64,000 nt of DNA from DASUBN01 sp036000105 (lineage in GTDB: Bacteria > Pseudomonadota > Gammaproteobacteria > Natronospirales > REEB76). Below, one piece after another: positions 42,845-50,923 of the stretch. The notes beneath the pieces are model-generated. The model searched no databases. It was not told the DNA's origin and was given only the letters and a program-made list of their open reading frames with translations. The translations under genes and the position numbers were made by a program. The stretch lies in assembly GCA_036000105.1 (NCBI GenBank), contig DASYGE010000009.1:1-64000 (forward strand). The letters run 5' to 3'. Within the stretch, counting starts at the first letter, position 1. Every line of letters begins with the position of its first letter.

Positions 42845-45800
42845 ATGAACAGCAACCTAATCAGCAAAGCAGTGCGCTACGCGCTCCTCGCGGGCGCGGC
42901 GTCTGCGGTGGCGACACCTGCAGTATTCGCGGCCGATGCCGCGGCCACCACCACCGACACCAGCACTGCCCAACTGGGCAAGATCGAGGTGACGGGCACG
43001 CGCATCAAGCGCACCACCGTCGAGACGGCCCAGCCGATCACGGTCGTGACCGCGCAGCAGATCAAGGAATCGGGCTTCGCCAGCATCGGCGACGTGCTGC
43101 AGAACCTGACCTCCGCGGGCTCCGCCCTCAACAGCCAGGTGAACAACGGCAACGACGGCGAAGAGAACGTCGACCTGCGCAACCTCGGCCCGCAGCGCGT
43201 GCTGGTGCTGGTGAACGGCAAGCGCTGGGTCCCCGAGATCACCAACGCGGTGGACTTCTATTCCATCCCCTCGGCGGTCATCGACCACGTGGAGATCCTG
43301 CAGGACGGCGCCTCAGCCATTTACGGTTCCGACGCCATCGCGGGCGTGATCAACGTGATCACGGTGAAGAACTTCAACGGTGCCGAAGCCAGCGCCTACA
43401 TCGGCGAGTTCCACGGCAACGGGCATACCGACGGCAAGAAGGAAGCGTACGATTTCACCATCGGATCCAGCAGCGACAAGTCCAGCGTGGTGATGAACGT
43501 CAATTACACCAACGAGACGGGCATCTTCGCCGGCGACCGGACCATCTCCAAGGAAGCCATCTACGGTATCGGCGGCGGCAGCAGCTCGATTCCCGGCGGA
43601 CGCTTCATCATCAACGATCTCGCCGCCTGCTCGGCCATCCCCGGTGTGACGCTGAAGAAGGCTGCGTCGGGACTGAAAACCCAGTGCGACATCACACTCG
43701 TCACTCCGGGTTCCACGCCCACTCCGAATGCCACCACCTCCTGGCATGATTTCAAGTTCGCCCGGGATGCGTTCAACTATGCCCCGCTGAACTACCTGTT
43801 GACGCCGAACGAGCGTTATAGCGTGTACGTGCAGGGCCATTACGATCTCGCCGACAACCTGAGCTTCAGCACCGAGGTGCTGTTCAACAACCGCCGTTCG
43901 GTGCAGCAGCTGGCGCCGGAACCCCTGTTCCTGGGCGAGCAGTCACAAGGTCAGACCAACGCGGGGGTCAACATCGGCGTGTCTGCGGATAACCCCTACA
44001 ACCCGTTCAAGGTGGACTTGGTGCCCTATGCCAAGACCGATACCACCAACTTTGACAACTGGTGCGCGGCCTACGGTACGGCGGGCTGCGTAGCCAATGG
44101 CGTGGAACTCGTGTCCATGCGCCGCCGCAGCATCGAGGCCGGCGACCGCCTCTCCGACCAGAACGTGGATACCTTCCACTGGACCGGCGGGTTCAAGGGC
44201 TACTTCAACATGCTCGGTAACGAGTGGGATTGGGACGTGAGCGGCGCCTACAGCAGCAATGTGTTCACCCAGTCCGGCACAGGCGACTTCAACACTGCGG
44301 CGTTGCAGAATGCCTTGAGCACCCACTGCACGAGCCTGGCTGCGAATGCGAGCTGCGTGCCGCTCAACATGTTCGGCGGCGACGGCCCCGCGGGCGGCAC
44401 CATCACTCAGGCCCAGGTGGCGGGTTTCGGCTTCGAAGCCCATGCCGTGGACCGCGAGGATGTGCGCAATTACAGCGCCAACATCAGCGGCGACCTGTTC
44501 GACCTGCCGGCGGGCCCACTGGGTCTGGCACTCGGCTACGAGTACCTGGAGCAGAACGGCTTCTTCCATCCGGACGCGCTGGTCTCCTTCGGCAACACCA
44601 CCGGCCTCGCTGCCAAGCCGACCGATGGCCGGGTGGCCACGGACGCCGAGTACTTCGAGTTCAACATCCCTCTCGTGGCCGACGCCCCGTTCATGAAGGA
44701 TGTGAGCCTGGACATCGCCGACCGCTTCTCCCAGTTCAAGTGGGGCGGCGTCGGTCAGGGCCAGGTGTTCATCCCCGGTGCCGACCATGCCTCCACGGCG
44801 CGGATGGCCCTGCGCTGGCAGGCCAATGACGACCTGCTGTTGCGTGGCGCCTGGTCCCAGGGCTTCCGGGTGCCGAGCATCAACGAGTTCTATCTGGGCA
44901 ACGGCAACAACGCCACGCCGGCGGTGGACCCCTGCACTCCAGACAATGCTCCGAACGCGCCTTTCTGCGCAGCCAACGGCCATAATCCCGCTGGTGCTTC
45001 TCCCCAGAACGGCGGACAGATCAACTCTATCAACGGCGGTAACCCGCGTCTGACCCCGGAGAAGTCCATCTCCAAGACCGTCGGGTTCGTGTACAACCCC
45101 TCGTCGCTGCCGGGTTTCGACCTGAGTGTTGACTATTACCACATCAACCTCGTGAACACGGTTTCTCTCCTGGGCACCCAGAACATCGTGAACGGCTGCT
45201 ACAAAAGCAACGTACAGCCCTATTGCAAGCTCATCACGATAGCGGGAGGGTCGATCAATCAGGTCATCGACACCAACACCAACACGGGTTCGGTCCTGAC
45301 GGATGGCTTCGATATCAGCACCCACTACAAGTTCCCGAGCACCTCGGCGGGCGACTTCAAGCTGGGCCTGGATATCAACCTCCTGAAGAGCTTCGACCAG
45401 ACCGTGCCGAATGCCACAGTGCCGGGCGGCTTTGCCGTCAGCAAGCTGGCGGGCTGGTCCGTGGGCACGCCGGGTGTCGGCGCGTCGTATCCCAAGAAGC
45501 GGGCCACCATGAGCCTCAACTGGCATTACGGTGACTGGTCGGCCATGTGGACCCTGTACTACGTGGATCACACCGTCGAACCGTGCTTGAACGGGTTTGC
45601 CGGCGCGACCACACTGACGGGGCATTGCACTTACAGCAACAGCAAAGCCAACTCGGCGGCATACATGTCGAGCTTCGGGGTGCCACTCACGACCCAGCCG
45701 CTCCGCACCTGGAGCCCGCAGGGTGTGAACACTTACCCGAGCGGTCAGAACTACGTGGGTGCGACCACGTACCACGACGTGGAAGTGACCTACCATCAGG

Positions 45801-45952
45801 ACAGCTGGAATACCGACTACACCTTCGGCATCCAGAACCTGTTCGGCAAGCAACCGCCCTCGGGTATCAATGCGTTTGGCAACACCTTCTATCCGTTCTA
45901 CAACCGCATCCCCGGCCAGTTCTTCTACGGTCGTGTAAGCGTGAAGTTCTGA
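42845..45952 (+). CDS. TonB-dependent outer-membrane receptor
   Basis: 1,035 residues with AGGAGT before ATG 42845. The signal peptide ends VFA. The mature N terminus has a TonB-box-like 'LGKIEVTGTRIKR', then the plug domain ('QPITVVTAQQIKESGFASIG', 'VDLRNLGPQRVLVLVNGKRW', 'SAIYGSDAIAGVINVITVK'), and a ~880-residue barrel ending in a C-terminal Phe (FYGRVSVKF). Size and the 'VDLRNLG..RtLVLvNGrR' motif place it with the large OAR/carbohydrate-or-peptide type receptors rather than classical siderophore receptors. It imports an unknown large ligand using TonB energy. A strong terminator follows. It is flanked on both sides by sulfotransferases and 2OG-Fe(II) oxygenases, suggesting a functional link. 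Confidence 0.93.
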   Translation: MNSNLISKAVRYALLAGAASAVATPAVFAADAAATTTDTSTAQLGKIEVTGTRIKRTTVETAQPITVVTAQQIKESGFASIGDVLQNLTSAGSALNSQVNNGNDGEENVDLRNLGPQRVLVLVNGKRWVPEITNAVDFYSIPSAVIDHVEILQDGASAIYGSDAIAGVINVITVKNFNGAEASAYIGEFHGNGHTDGKKEAYDFTIGSSSDKSSVVMNVNYTNETGIFAGDRTISKEAIYGIGGGSSSIPGGRFIINDLAACSAIPGVTLKKAASGLKTQCDITLVTPGSTPTPNATTSWHDFKFARDAFNYAPLNYLLTPNERYSVYVQGHYDLADNLSFSTEVLFNNRRSVQQLAPEPLFLGEQSQGQTNAGVNIGVSADNPYNPFKVDLVPYAKTDTTNFDNWCAAYGTAGCVANGVELVSMRRRSIEAGDRLSDQNVDTFHWTGGFKGYFNMLGNEWDWDVSGAYSSNVFTQSGTGDFNTAALQNALSTHCTSLAANASCVPLNMFGGDGPAGGTITQAQVAGFGFEAHAVDREDVRNYSANISGDLFDLPAGPLGLALGYEYLEQNGFFHPDALVSFGNTTGLAAKPTDGRVATDAEYFEFNIPLVADAPFMKDVSLDIADRFSQFKWGGVGQGQVFIPGADHASTARMALRWQANDDLLLRGAWSQGFRVPSINEFYLGNGNNATPAVDPCTPDNAPNAPFCAANGHNPAGASPQNGGQINSINGGNPRLTPEKSISKTVGFVYNPSSLPGFDLSVDYYHINLVNTVSLLGTQNIVNGCYKSNVQPYCKLITIAGGSINQVIDTNTNTGSVLTDGFDISTHYKFPSTSAGDFKLGLDINLLKSFDQTVPNATVPGGFAVSKLAGWSVGTPGVGASYPKKRATMSLNWHYGDWSAMWTLYYVDHTVEPCLNGFAGATTLTGHCTYSNSKANSAAYMSSFGVPLTTQPLRTWSPQGVNTYPSGQNYVGATTYHDVEVTYHQDSWNTDYTFGIQNLFGKQPPSGINAFGNTFYPFYNRIPGQFFYGRVSVKF

Positions 45953-45991
45953 GCGGATGACGGGTTCAGAAGAACAATAAGCCTGAAACTT

Positions 45992-46021
45992 GCGGCCCCG
46001 GAAACGGGGCCGCTTTTTTTT
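45992..46021 (+). terminator. Rho-independent terminator of the TonB receptor gene
   Basis: GCGGCCCCG (45992-46000), loop GAAA, CGGGGCCGC (46005-46013), then eight T (46014-46021). Perfect 9-bp stem. Confidence 0.92.
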
Positions 46022-46301
46022 GCTATTTAAATAAATAGGGATGCATGAATATCGCGGAAGCCACGCCTACGAGGCTGTAGACGTAAATGTGCACCGGGAC
46101 TGGTTGTCGTGGAAGATTATGAGAGCGACAGGGGCGTTCTTGCCGGCAACGGAACATCAGGTGGCAATCAGCTAGAGATGGGGAACCGGTCCGGACCTTG
46201 AAGCACATCAGCGTCACGATATGCGCGCCGCTGATGAACAGCCGCCTCAGCCTGAATGAGCGACTCGAAACCCCAGATATCGTATCCGGGCAGGAATCCG
46301 C
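46022..46301. other. intergenic, no gene recognised
   Basis: 280 bp between the receptor terminator and the TIGR02466-like gene (345 bp from the receptor stop). Only short, unsupported ORFs. I see no strong terminator on the minus strand for the oxygenase gene. Confidence 0.4.
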
Positions 46302-47015
46302 TCAGCGGCGCTCGCGTTTGACGAAGGCAGGTTCACCTGGCGGTTCGCGGTAATCGCGGACCCATACGTTGAACGCGACGGTGATGCGCTCCCGCTTGCC
46401 CAGATAGGGCGACACTTCATGCACCATGTAAGATGGGAAAAGCAGTAGCATGCCGGATTGCAGGTTGTAGGCGAGTTCGGCTATGCAATAAGGAGTGGTG
46501 AGATAGGCATTGCCTTGATCCATGTAGCCGCTGCCGACAGTGCGGGGGTCCAGGAAGCGCAGGGTACCGTTATTTATCACGCCTTCTGGAGCGGGATCGC
46601 CCGGATCCACACAATAGACCCCGGACCACGAAGCCATAGGATGATTATGGGCTGCCGTATAACCGCCGTTACGGGTGATGTGGTACCAGCTGTGATGATA
46701 GATGCGCAACCGGCCCATCTCTTCGTTGCTGTAGCCGTTCAGCGTGGCGATCAGATAGCCGAGATGCTGCAGGCATAGGGTCGCGAGCGCCTTCAGGTCG
46801 GGGTCTTCGCGCGCAAACAGCTGGAAATCGCTTTCGTACACCCCTACCTTTATCACGCTGGTGGGTTCGGAGAGGCGTGCGCGGGTGGTATCTGCTTCCC
46901 AAGCGAGGAACAATCCACGCAAGCGGGAGTTTATAGCTTCCATGCCACGCAGGGTGATATTCGCTATCGGGGACGCGAAGGCGGGGGTGATATGTAAATT
47001 CTGCAATGGATCCAT
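46302..47015 (-). CDS. putative 2OG-Fe(II) oxygenase, TIGR02466-like
   Basis: 237 residues. The signature 'YTAAHNHPMASWSGVYCVDPG' (iron-binding His region) and the distal 'LLLFPSYMVHEVSPYLGKRE', followed by 'RITVAFNVWVRDY', fit the TIGR02466 family of putative 2OG-Fe(II) oxygenases. N-terminal 'ITPAFASPIANI' is also family-like. GGAG lies about 12 nt before ATG 47015. Cytosolic, double-stranded beta-helix. Reaction probably hydroxylation of a peptide or small molecule; no member is known to me to have a defined substrate. It lies 38 bp after the TPR-AspH-like gene on the same strand, so probably an operon with it and the 48559 oxygenase. Confidence 0.85.
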   Translation of the reverse strand: MDPLQNLHITPAFASPIANITLRGMEAINSRLRGLFLAWEADTTRARLSEPTSVIKVGVYESDFQLFAREDPDLKALATLCLQHLGYLIATLNGYSNEEMGRLRIYHHSWYHITRNGGYTAAHNHPMASWSGVYCVDPGDPAPEGVINNGTLRFLDPRTVGSGYMDQGNAYLTTPYCIAELAYNLQSGMLLLFPSYMVHEVSPYLGKRERITVAFNVWVRDYREPPGEPAFVKRERR

Positions 47016-47053
47016 AGGATTTCAGCTCCCATCCATCAGGCGTCGGCTAGCCA

Positions 47054-48343
47054 TCAAAGGTATTTCGCGCGGAAGCGCGCGAATGCCACCAGGACCGCTG
47101 CGAGGCCTGCGATCTCCGTTTCGCTCAAGCCGGGATGCCAGAGCCGTAGCGACAGGAGCAGACAGGGTTCGCTGCCTTGTATCTCGATCGTATGGTCGTG
47201 GTGGTTGCCGGCAAGTATATGTCCGCCCGGGCAGAGGAGGCAGGTCTTTTCGCCGATGGAAAGCTCGACAGCATCAGGCCCCTCCAGCATGGTATAGCCG
47301 ATGAGCCGCCAGTTCTCCCCCGATGCCCGGTGCAGCATATGTTTCCCCGCGGGTACCTGGATGAGCCCCAAACCATCAGTGCTCCCCGGCTCGTGCTGCA
47401 GCCATCTGCTCTGGGAAACCGCTAGAAGCGTGGGCGCGATATCCTGCATATTTGTTCCGAGATCGGGCACGTATTTTGCCGGTAGGGCCTTCCTGCCTTC
47501 AGCTGAAGCGCTTTCCGTACCTGCGAGCCGCGGTGTCGTGTATTGCCTAAGGAGCTCTTGCGCCTCGCCTTTGAGTGCCGCAATATCCGTGCTGGCTTCC
47601 GGCGGCCATTTAGCCGTGTCATCGCTGAACAGGGGGTCTTCATCCAGGCCATCGATGCGCAGGCTGCGCGTACGAGGCGTCACAACATCTGGTTCTCTCT
47701 CCCGCAGCCCCGTAAAAGCCGCTATGCCTTCAAAAACACGTTTCAAGGACTCTTTGCCGGATTTGGCCATGATGGGCTGCAACTCGGCGTCTATGAAGGC
47801 GAGTTGCGCCGCGCGGACGATATTGGCGGCCTGAAGAGCAAGGGCTGGCAGCTCGCCTGCACCGGCTCCGCCTCCCGCCTCCCAGGCATGGAAATCGGGC
47901 ATATCCCTCATGATAGATGCCGCGATTTTGATCGCGCCGTTCCAATCTCCCATCTCCTTAAGCGCGAAGGCCTTCTGCAGCCTGGCCGAATACAGATCGG
48001 GCTGCAATGCCAGGGCCCCATCCAAGTCCTTAAGCGCATCGGCATATCTTGCCGTGCTGCTGTATACGCGGGCCCGGCTTTGCAGCAGTAAAGGATTGCG
48101 CGGGTTTCCCTGGATCGCTTTGTCGATATACATCAGGGAGCTTTGGGTATCGCCTCTTGAGAAAACCTGTGCCGCCATGAAACTCAGCGATGAAGCGTGA
48201 TAAGGTGCGATGGCGAGGATGCGCTCATATACGCGTTCCGCATCCTCGATTTCTCCCCGGGTGGCGAGAGCCAGTGCGCTCGACGCAAGCGTCTTTATCT
48301 GCTCGCTTATTTTATTCGGGTTGTGCTTATCCATGATGTTCAT
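47054..48343 (-). CDS. TPR protein with aspartyl/asparaginyl-hydroxylase-like domain
   Basis: 429 residues. TPR helices occupy ~10-150 ('ALATRGEIEDAERVYERILA', 'ARVYSSTARYADALKDLDGA'). The last ~110 residues resemble AspH-type beta-hydroxylases. 'PAGKHMLHRASGENWRLIGY' corresponds to 'pGthikpHhGptN.rLr.h', and 'HILAGNHHDHTIEIQGSEPC' to 'vlvFDDSfeHEvwn'. 'LSLRLWHPGLSETE' corresponds to 'fivDvWHPeLt..e'. The two His ligands appear kept, but the flanking consensus is diverged, so activity is uncertain. AspH enzymes hydroxylate Asp/Asn beta-carbons using 2OG. Same-strand neighbours on both sides are oxygenases. The domain call is by eye. Confidence 0.7.
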   Translation of the reverse strand: MNIMDKHNPNKISEQIKTLASSALALATRGEIEDAERVYERILAIAPYHASSLSFMAAQVFSRGDTQSSLMYIDKAIQGNPRNPLLLQSRARVYSSTARYADALKDLDGALALQPDLYSARLQKAFALKEMGDWNGAIKIAASIMRDMPDFHAWEAGGGAGAGELPALALQAANIVRAAQLAFIDAELQPIMAKSGKESLKRVFEGIAAFTGLREREPDVVTPRTRSLRIDGLDEDPLFSDDTAKWPPEASTDIAALKGEAQELLRQYTTPRLAGTESASAEGRKALPAKYVPDLGTNMQDIAPTLLAVSQSRWLQHEPGSTDGLGLIQVPAGKHMLHRASGENWRLIGYTMLEGPDAVELSIGEKTCLLCPGGHILAGNHHDHTIEIQGSEPCLLLSLRLWHPGLSETEIAGLAAVLVAFARFRAKYL

Positions 48344-48558
48344 TCGATATAGGTCTTGCGGATTATTTTGGATCTTGTAGCTGGGCTAAGTTTACAATAG
48401 CAGGCCATGGCAGGACAGCAAAAAACGTCGCATCCTGGAGCGACAGCAAGAGCTTTCAGGCTTCAAGTCTCGAAGCCGTCTGTTCCACTCTGTAGTTGTA
48501 TATCGGCTGGCATTGAGTATTCTCAGGTAGCCCCTGCTCTGGCGCGACTTGCAGGTTT

Positions 48559-49326
48559 TCAGCGACGCATAGCCCAGCCTGTGATGGCGTATCTGCCTCT
48601 GGGAGCGCAAGGAACGACGTAGGAGACGTTGTGCCACATAGGGACCTGGAAGAGCGTCAGTGAGTTGAAGACCGGGAAATGGGTCTCCTCTACACGGCCG
48701 CCCGCATCCAGAAACTGCAATAATCCTCCCCAATCCGCATGCCAGTCCCTGGTGAAGTTGAAGACATAGGCCACTCTCCGGGTGCCTTCCTGATTCACGT
48801 CATTATGCTTCCTCAGGAAACTGCCTGGGATATAGCGGGTAGCTTGAGCATCGGCCCGGATGACGTCATCCACGCCAGTCACCTGCGTGACGAGACCAAG
48901 GAACATGTTGCTGTTGAGGAATTCGACCACGCTGTTCAGTACCAGGCCAGGGTGTCGCTTCTCCCGGTATGCGGCGAGCATCATGTAACTGTTATAGAAG
49001 AACTGGAATCTTTCTGGGTCGGTATCCTGTACCTGACGACTGAGGGCAGCCCAATCTTCGTGGGCGAATTTGACTACCTTGTCGGACGTGATGATCTGTG
49101 GTTTGTCGCCGGGATCCATGTAGGCGAGTCCCCAGGGCACTTCCTGTTCGAGGCAGTGGTAGAGTCGCTCCGCAACTTCGGGCTGGAGCGCATCTCTAAT
49201 CTGGATGCGCTGCTTCAGCCGGAATTCTGCGGCCAGGGAAGAGATGTCGAGCGCTGTATTGAGCATACGATACGATGGACCCCGCACTCGCTCCAGAAGA
49301 TCAAAATAACAGGATTCAAGTCGCAT
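48559..49326 (-). CDS. 2OG-Fe(II) oxygenase, prolyl-hydroxylase-like
   Basis: Up to 255 residues; ATG 49266 is an alternative start and neither has a strong RBS. The beta-helix core shows H-x-D in SFLRKHNDVNQEGTRRVAYV, then 'FNFTRDWHADWGGLLQFL' (the 'yl...W...dGGeL.l' pattern), distal His in LFQVPMWHNVSYV and the 2OG-binding Arg in RGRYAITGW. This is the P4Hc/Tpa1-like superfamily. It probably hydroxylates prolyl or another residue of a protein or peptide. It heads the minus-strand oxygenase run and is divergent from the Sel1-P4H gene 150 bp away, so the two may share regulation. Confidence 0.85.
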   Translation of the reverse strand: MRLESCYFDLLERVRGPSYRMLNTALDISSLAAEFRLKQRIQIRDALQPEVAERLYHCLEQEVPWGLAYMDPGDKPQIITSDKVVKFAHEDWAALSRQVQDTDPERFQFFYNSYMMLAAYREKRHPGLVLNSVVEFLNSNMFLGLVTQVTGVDDVIRADAQATRYIPGSFLRKHNDVNQEGTRRVAYVFNFTRDWHADWGGLLQFLDAGGRVEETHFPVFNSLTLFQVPMWHNVSYVVPCAPRGRYAITGWAMRR

Positions 49327-49476
49327 TGCAGTATCGACATCCGGATGCTGCGACAGGACGGCAACGCATCACGACTTGCCTGGCGTGGCTGCGCAGGTTT
49401 GATGGACTGCTATAGCGCATAATAACCGGTGTTCTCAAGCCGGAAGGTGGACAATGGTTGAGACCGGGGTGCGGGC

Positions 49477-50727
49477 ATGAGCGGCAATATCAGTAAGACC
49501 AATGAGCATCGCCTCTTCAAGCAGGCGATGGAACTGTTCACCCGTGGCCGGCATGCGGAAGCTGCATCCGTGCTCGCCCAAGCCGCTGACGATACTGAAG
49601 CGCAGAACCTCCTGGGAGTTATGTGCCTGAATGGCATGGGCATGCCGCAGGATCCACGGCGGGCGGCGGAATTGTTCGGCAAGGCGGCCGGACAGGGACT
49701 CAAGGAAGCCCATTACAACCTGTGCAACCTCTTATATAACGGTCTCGGCGTGGCGCGTGACGAGGCACGTGCCCGGGAGCATCTCCTCACAGCCGCCCGG
49801 GCGGGTCACCGCCCGGCCTTGCGCAGCTTGGGTTACCTCTATCACCTCACGGGACCAGAAGAGCGCTGGCAGAGACTTTCGACCCACTGCTTCCGCATGG
49901 CTGCTGAAGCCGGTGATCCCCTGGCGAAATATTCACTGGGTTTGCGTCTCGCGCAAGGCCATGGCGCGACGGCGGATACCATAGCGGCACGTCAGTGGCT
50001 TGCCGCTGCTGCCCAGGATCGTGTGTATCTTGCCGAGACGCGTCTCGTCGAGTTGGGCGCGCGTACGCCGGTCATCGCCAAGAGCATAGTGTCTGCGAGC
50101 GGGGCGATAGAGCTCGAGCCTTTCATCTTGTCTCGCGAGACAGTGCCGCAGGCGTCACGGTCCATGGCGTTCATGTCCGAATATAGCCAGGCCCTGGACC
50201 CTTATCTCTGTGACCATCTGATCAACATCGCCACACCGCAGCTCGCGCCCTCAGGCGTGGTGGATCCCGATACCGGCCAAGCCTTGCACTCGGAACTGCG
50301 CACCAGCTATTCCATGCATTTCCAACCCAACATGTATGACGCTGCAGTGGCCGAGACCTTGCGATGCATCGCGGCGATCGCCGGCGAGCCGTCGGAGCAT
50401 GCTGAACCCCTGGGCGTGCTGCGCTATGGCCCGGGCCAGGAGTACCGGCCCCACTATGATTATTACAACGACGACCAGCACGAAGCCCAACGGACCACCA
50501 CCGTGTTCATCTATCTCAACCAGGTGGAAGAAGGCGGCGGTACCGAATTCCCGCGTCTCGGTATAAGGGTGGAACCGGAGCGGGGCAAAGCGGTGAAGTT
50601 CCTCAACTGCGATGCCGACGGCAAGCCCAACCCGGAGACACTGCATGCGGGCCTGCCGGTGATCCGCGGGGAAAAATGGCTCGCGACGCTGTGGTTCTGG
50701 GACCGGTCTTTCCTCTGGTTCACCTGA
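49477..50727 (+). CDS. Sel1-repeat prolyl 4-hydroxylase-like oxygenase
   Basis: 416 residues. Sel1/TPR-like repeats (~10-190): 'AQNLLGVMCLNGMGMPQDPR', 'AHYNLCNLLYNGLGVARDEA', 'AKYSLGLRLAQGHGATADTI'. The C-terminal P4Hc domain (~225-416) carries H-x-D in EYRPHYDYY, 'TTTVFIYLNQVEEGGGTEFP', the distal His in 'PETLHAGLPVIRGEKWLATL' and the 2OG-binding Lys in GEKW. All catalytic positions are intact. P4H enzymes hydroxylate proline (or a related residue) with 2OG and O2. The Sel1 solenoid probably binds the protein substrate, by analogy with the TPR parts of the neighbouring enzymes. Cytosolic. Confidence 0.9.
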   Translation: MSGNISKTNEHRLFKQAMELFTRGRHAEAASVLAQAADDTEAQNLLGVMCLNGMGMPQDPRRAAELFGKAAGQGLKEAHYNLCNLLYNGLGVARDEARAREHLLTAARAGHRPALRSLGYLYHLTGPEERWQRLSTHCFRMAAEAGDPLAKYSLGLRLAQGHGATADTIAARQWLAAAAQDRVYLAETRLVELGARTPVIAKSIVSASGAIELEPFILSRETVPQASRSMAFMSEYSQALDPYLCDHLINIATPQLAPSGVVDPDTGQALHSELRTSYSMHFQPNMYDAAVAETLRCIAAIAGEPSEHAEPLGVLRYGPGQEYRPHYDYYNDDQHEAQRTTTVFIYLNQVEEGGGTEFPRLGIRVEPERGKAVKFLNCDADGKPNPETLHAGLPVIRGEKWLATLWFWDRSFLWFT

Positions 50728-50923
50728 GCCGCGATACCGCGTCGCCGGCCGGGAAAAAACCCTGACGTTCCTCTTTTTGGCCGGTTGGGCTACACTATCC
50801 GACTGCGGCCTGAGCTGGCGTTCCCTCAAGAAGAACACCGTAAGTCTCTTGAAATCGTTGCCATTTTCATCGTTATCGCGAGCGCGTTTTCCGCTGGCCG
50901 CCCGATGCAACTGACTGGCGAAA

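Noticed and set aside
43943..45853. 636-codon minus-strand open frame
   Set aside because: It is antisense to the TonB receptor, has no recognisable domain or RBS, and shows shadow composition.
46023..46217. 64-codon minus-strand ORF after the receptor terminator
   Set aside because: No RBS and no recognisable motif; considered chance.
34460..50727. Precursor peptide for the proposed modification system
   Set aside because: I looked through the gaps (35492-35747, 42441-42844, 45953-46301, 48344-48558, 49327-49476) and found no small ORF with a good RBS and a plausible leader-core layout.
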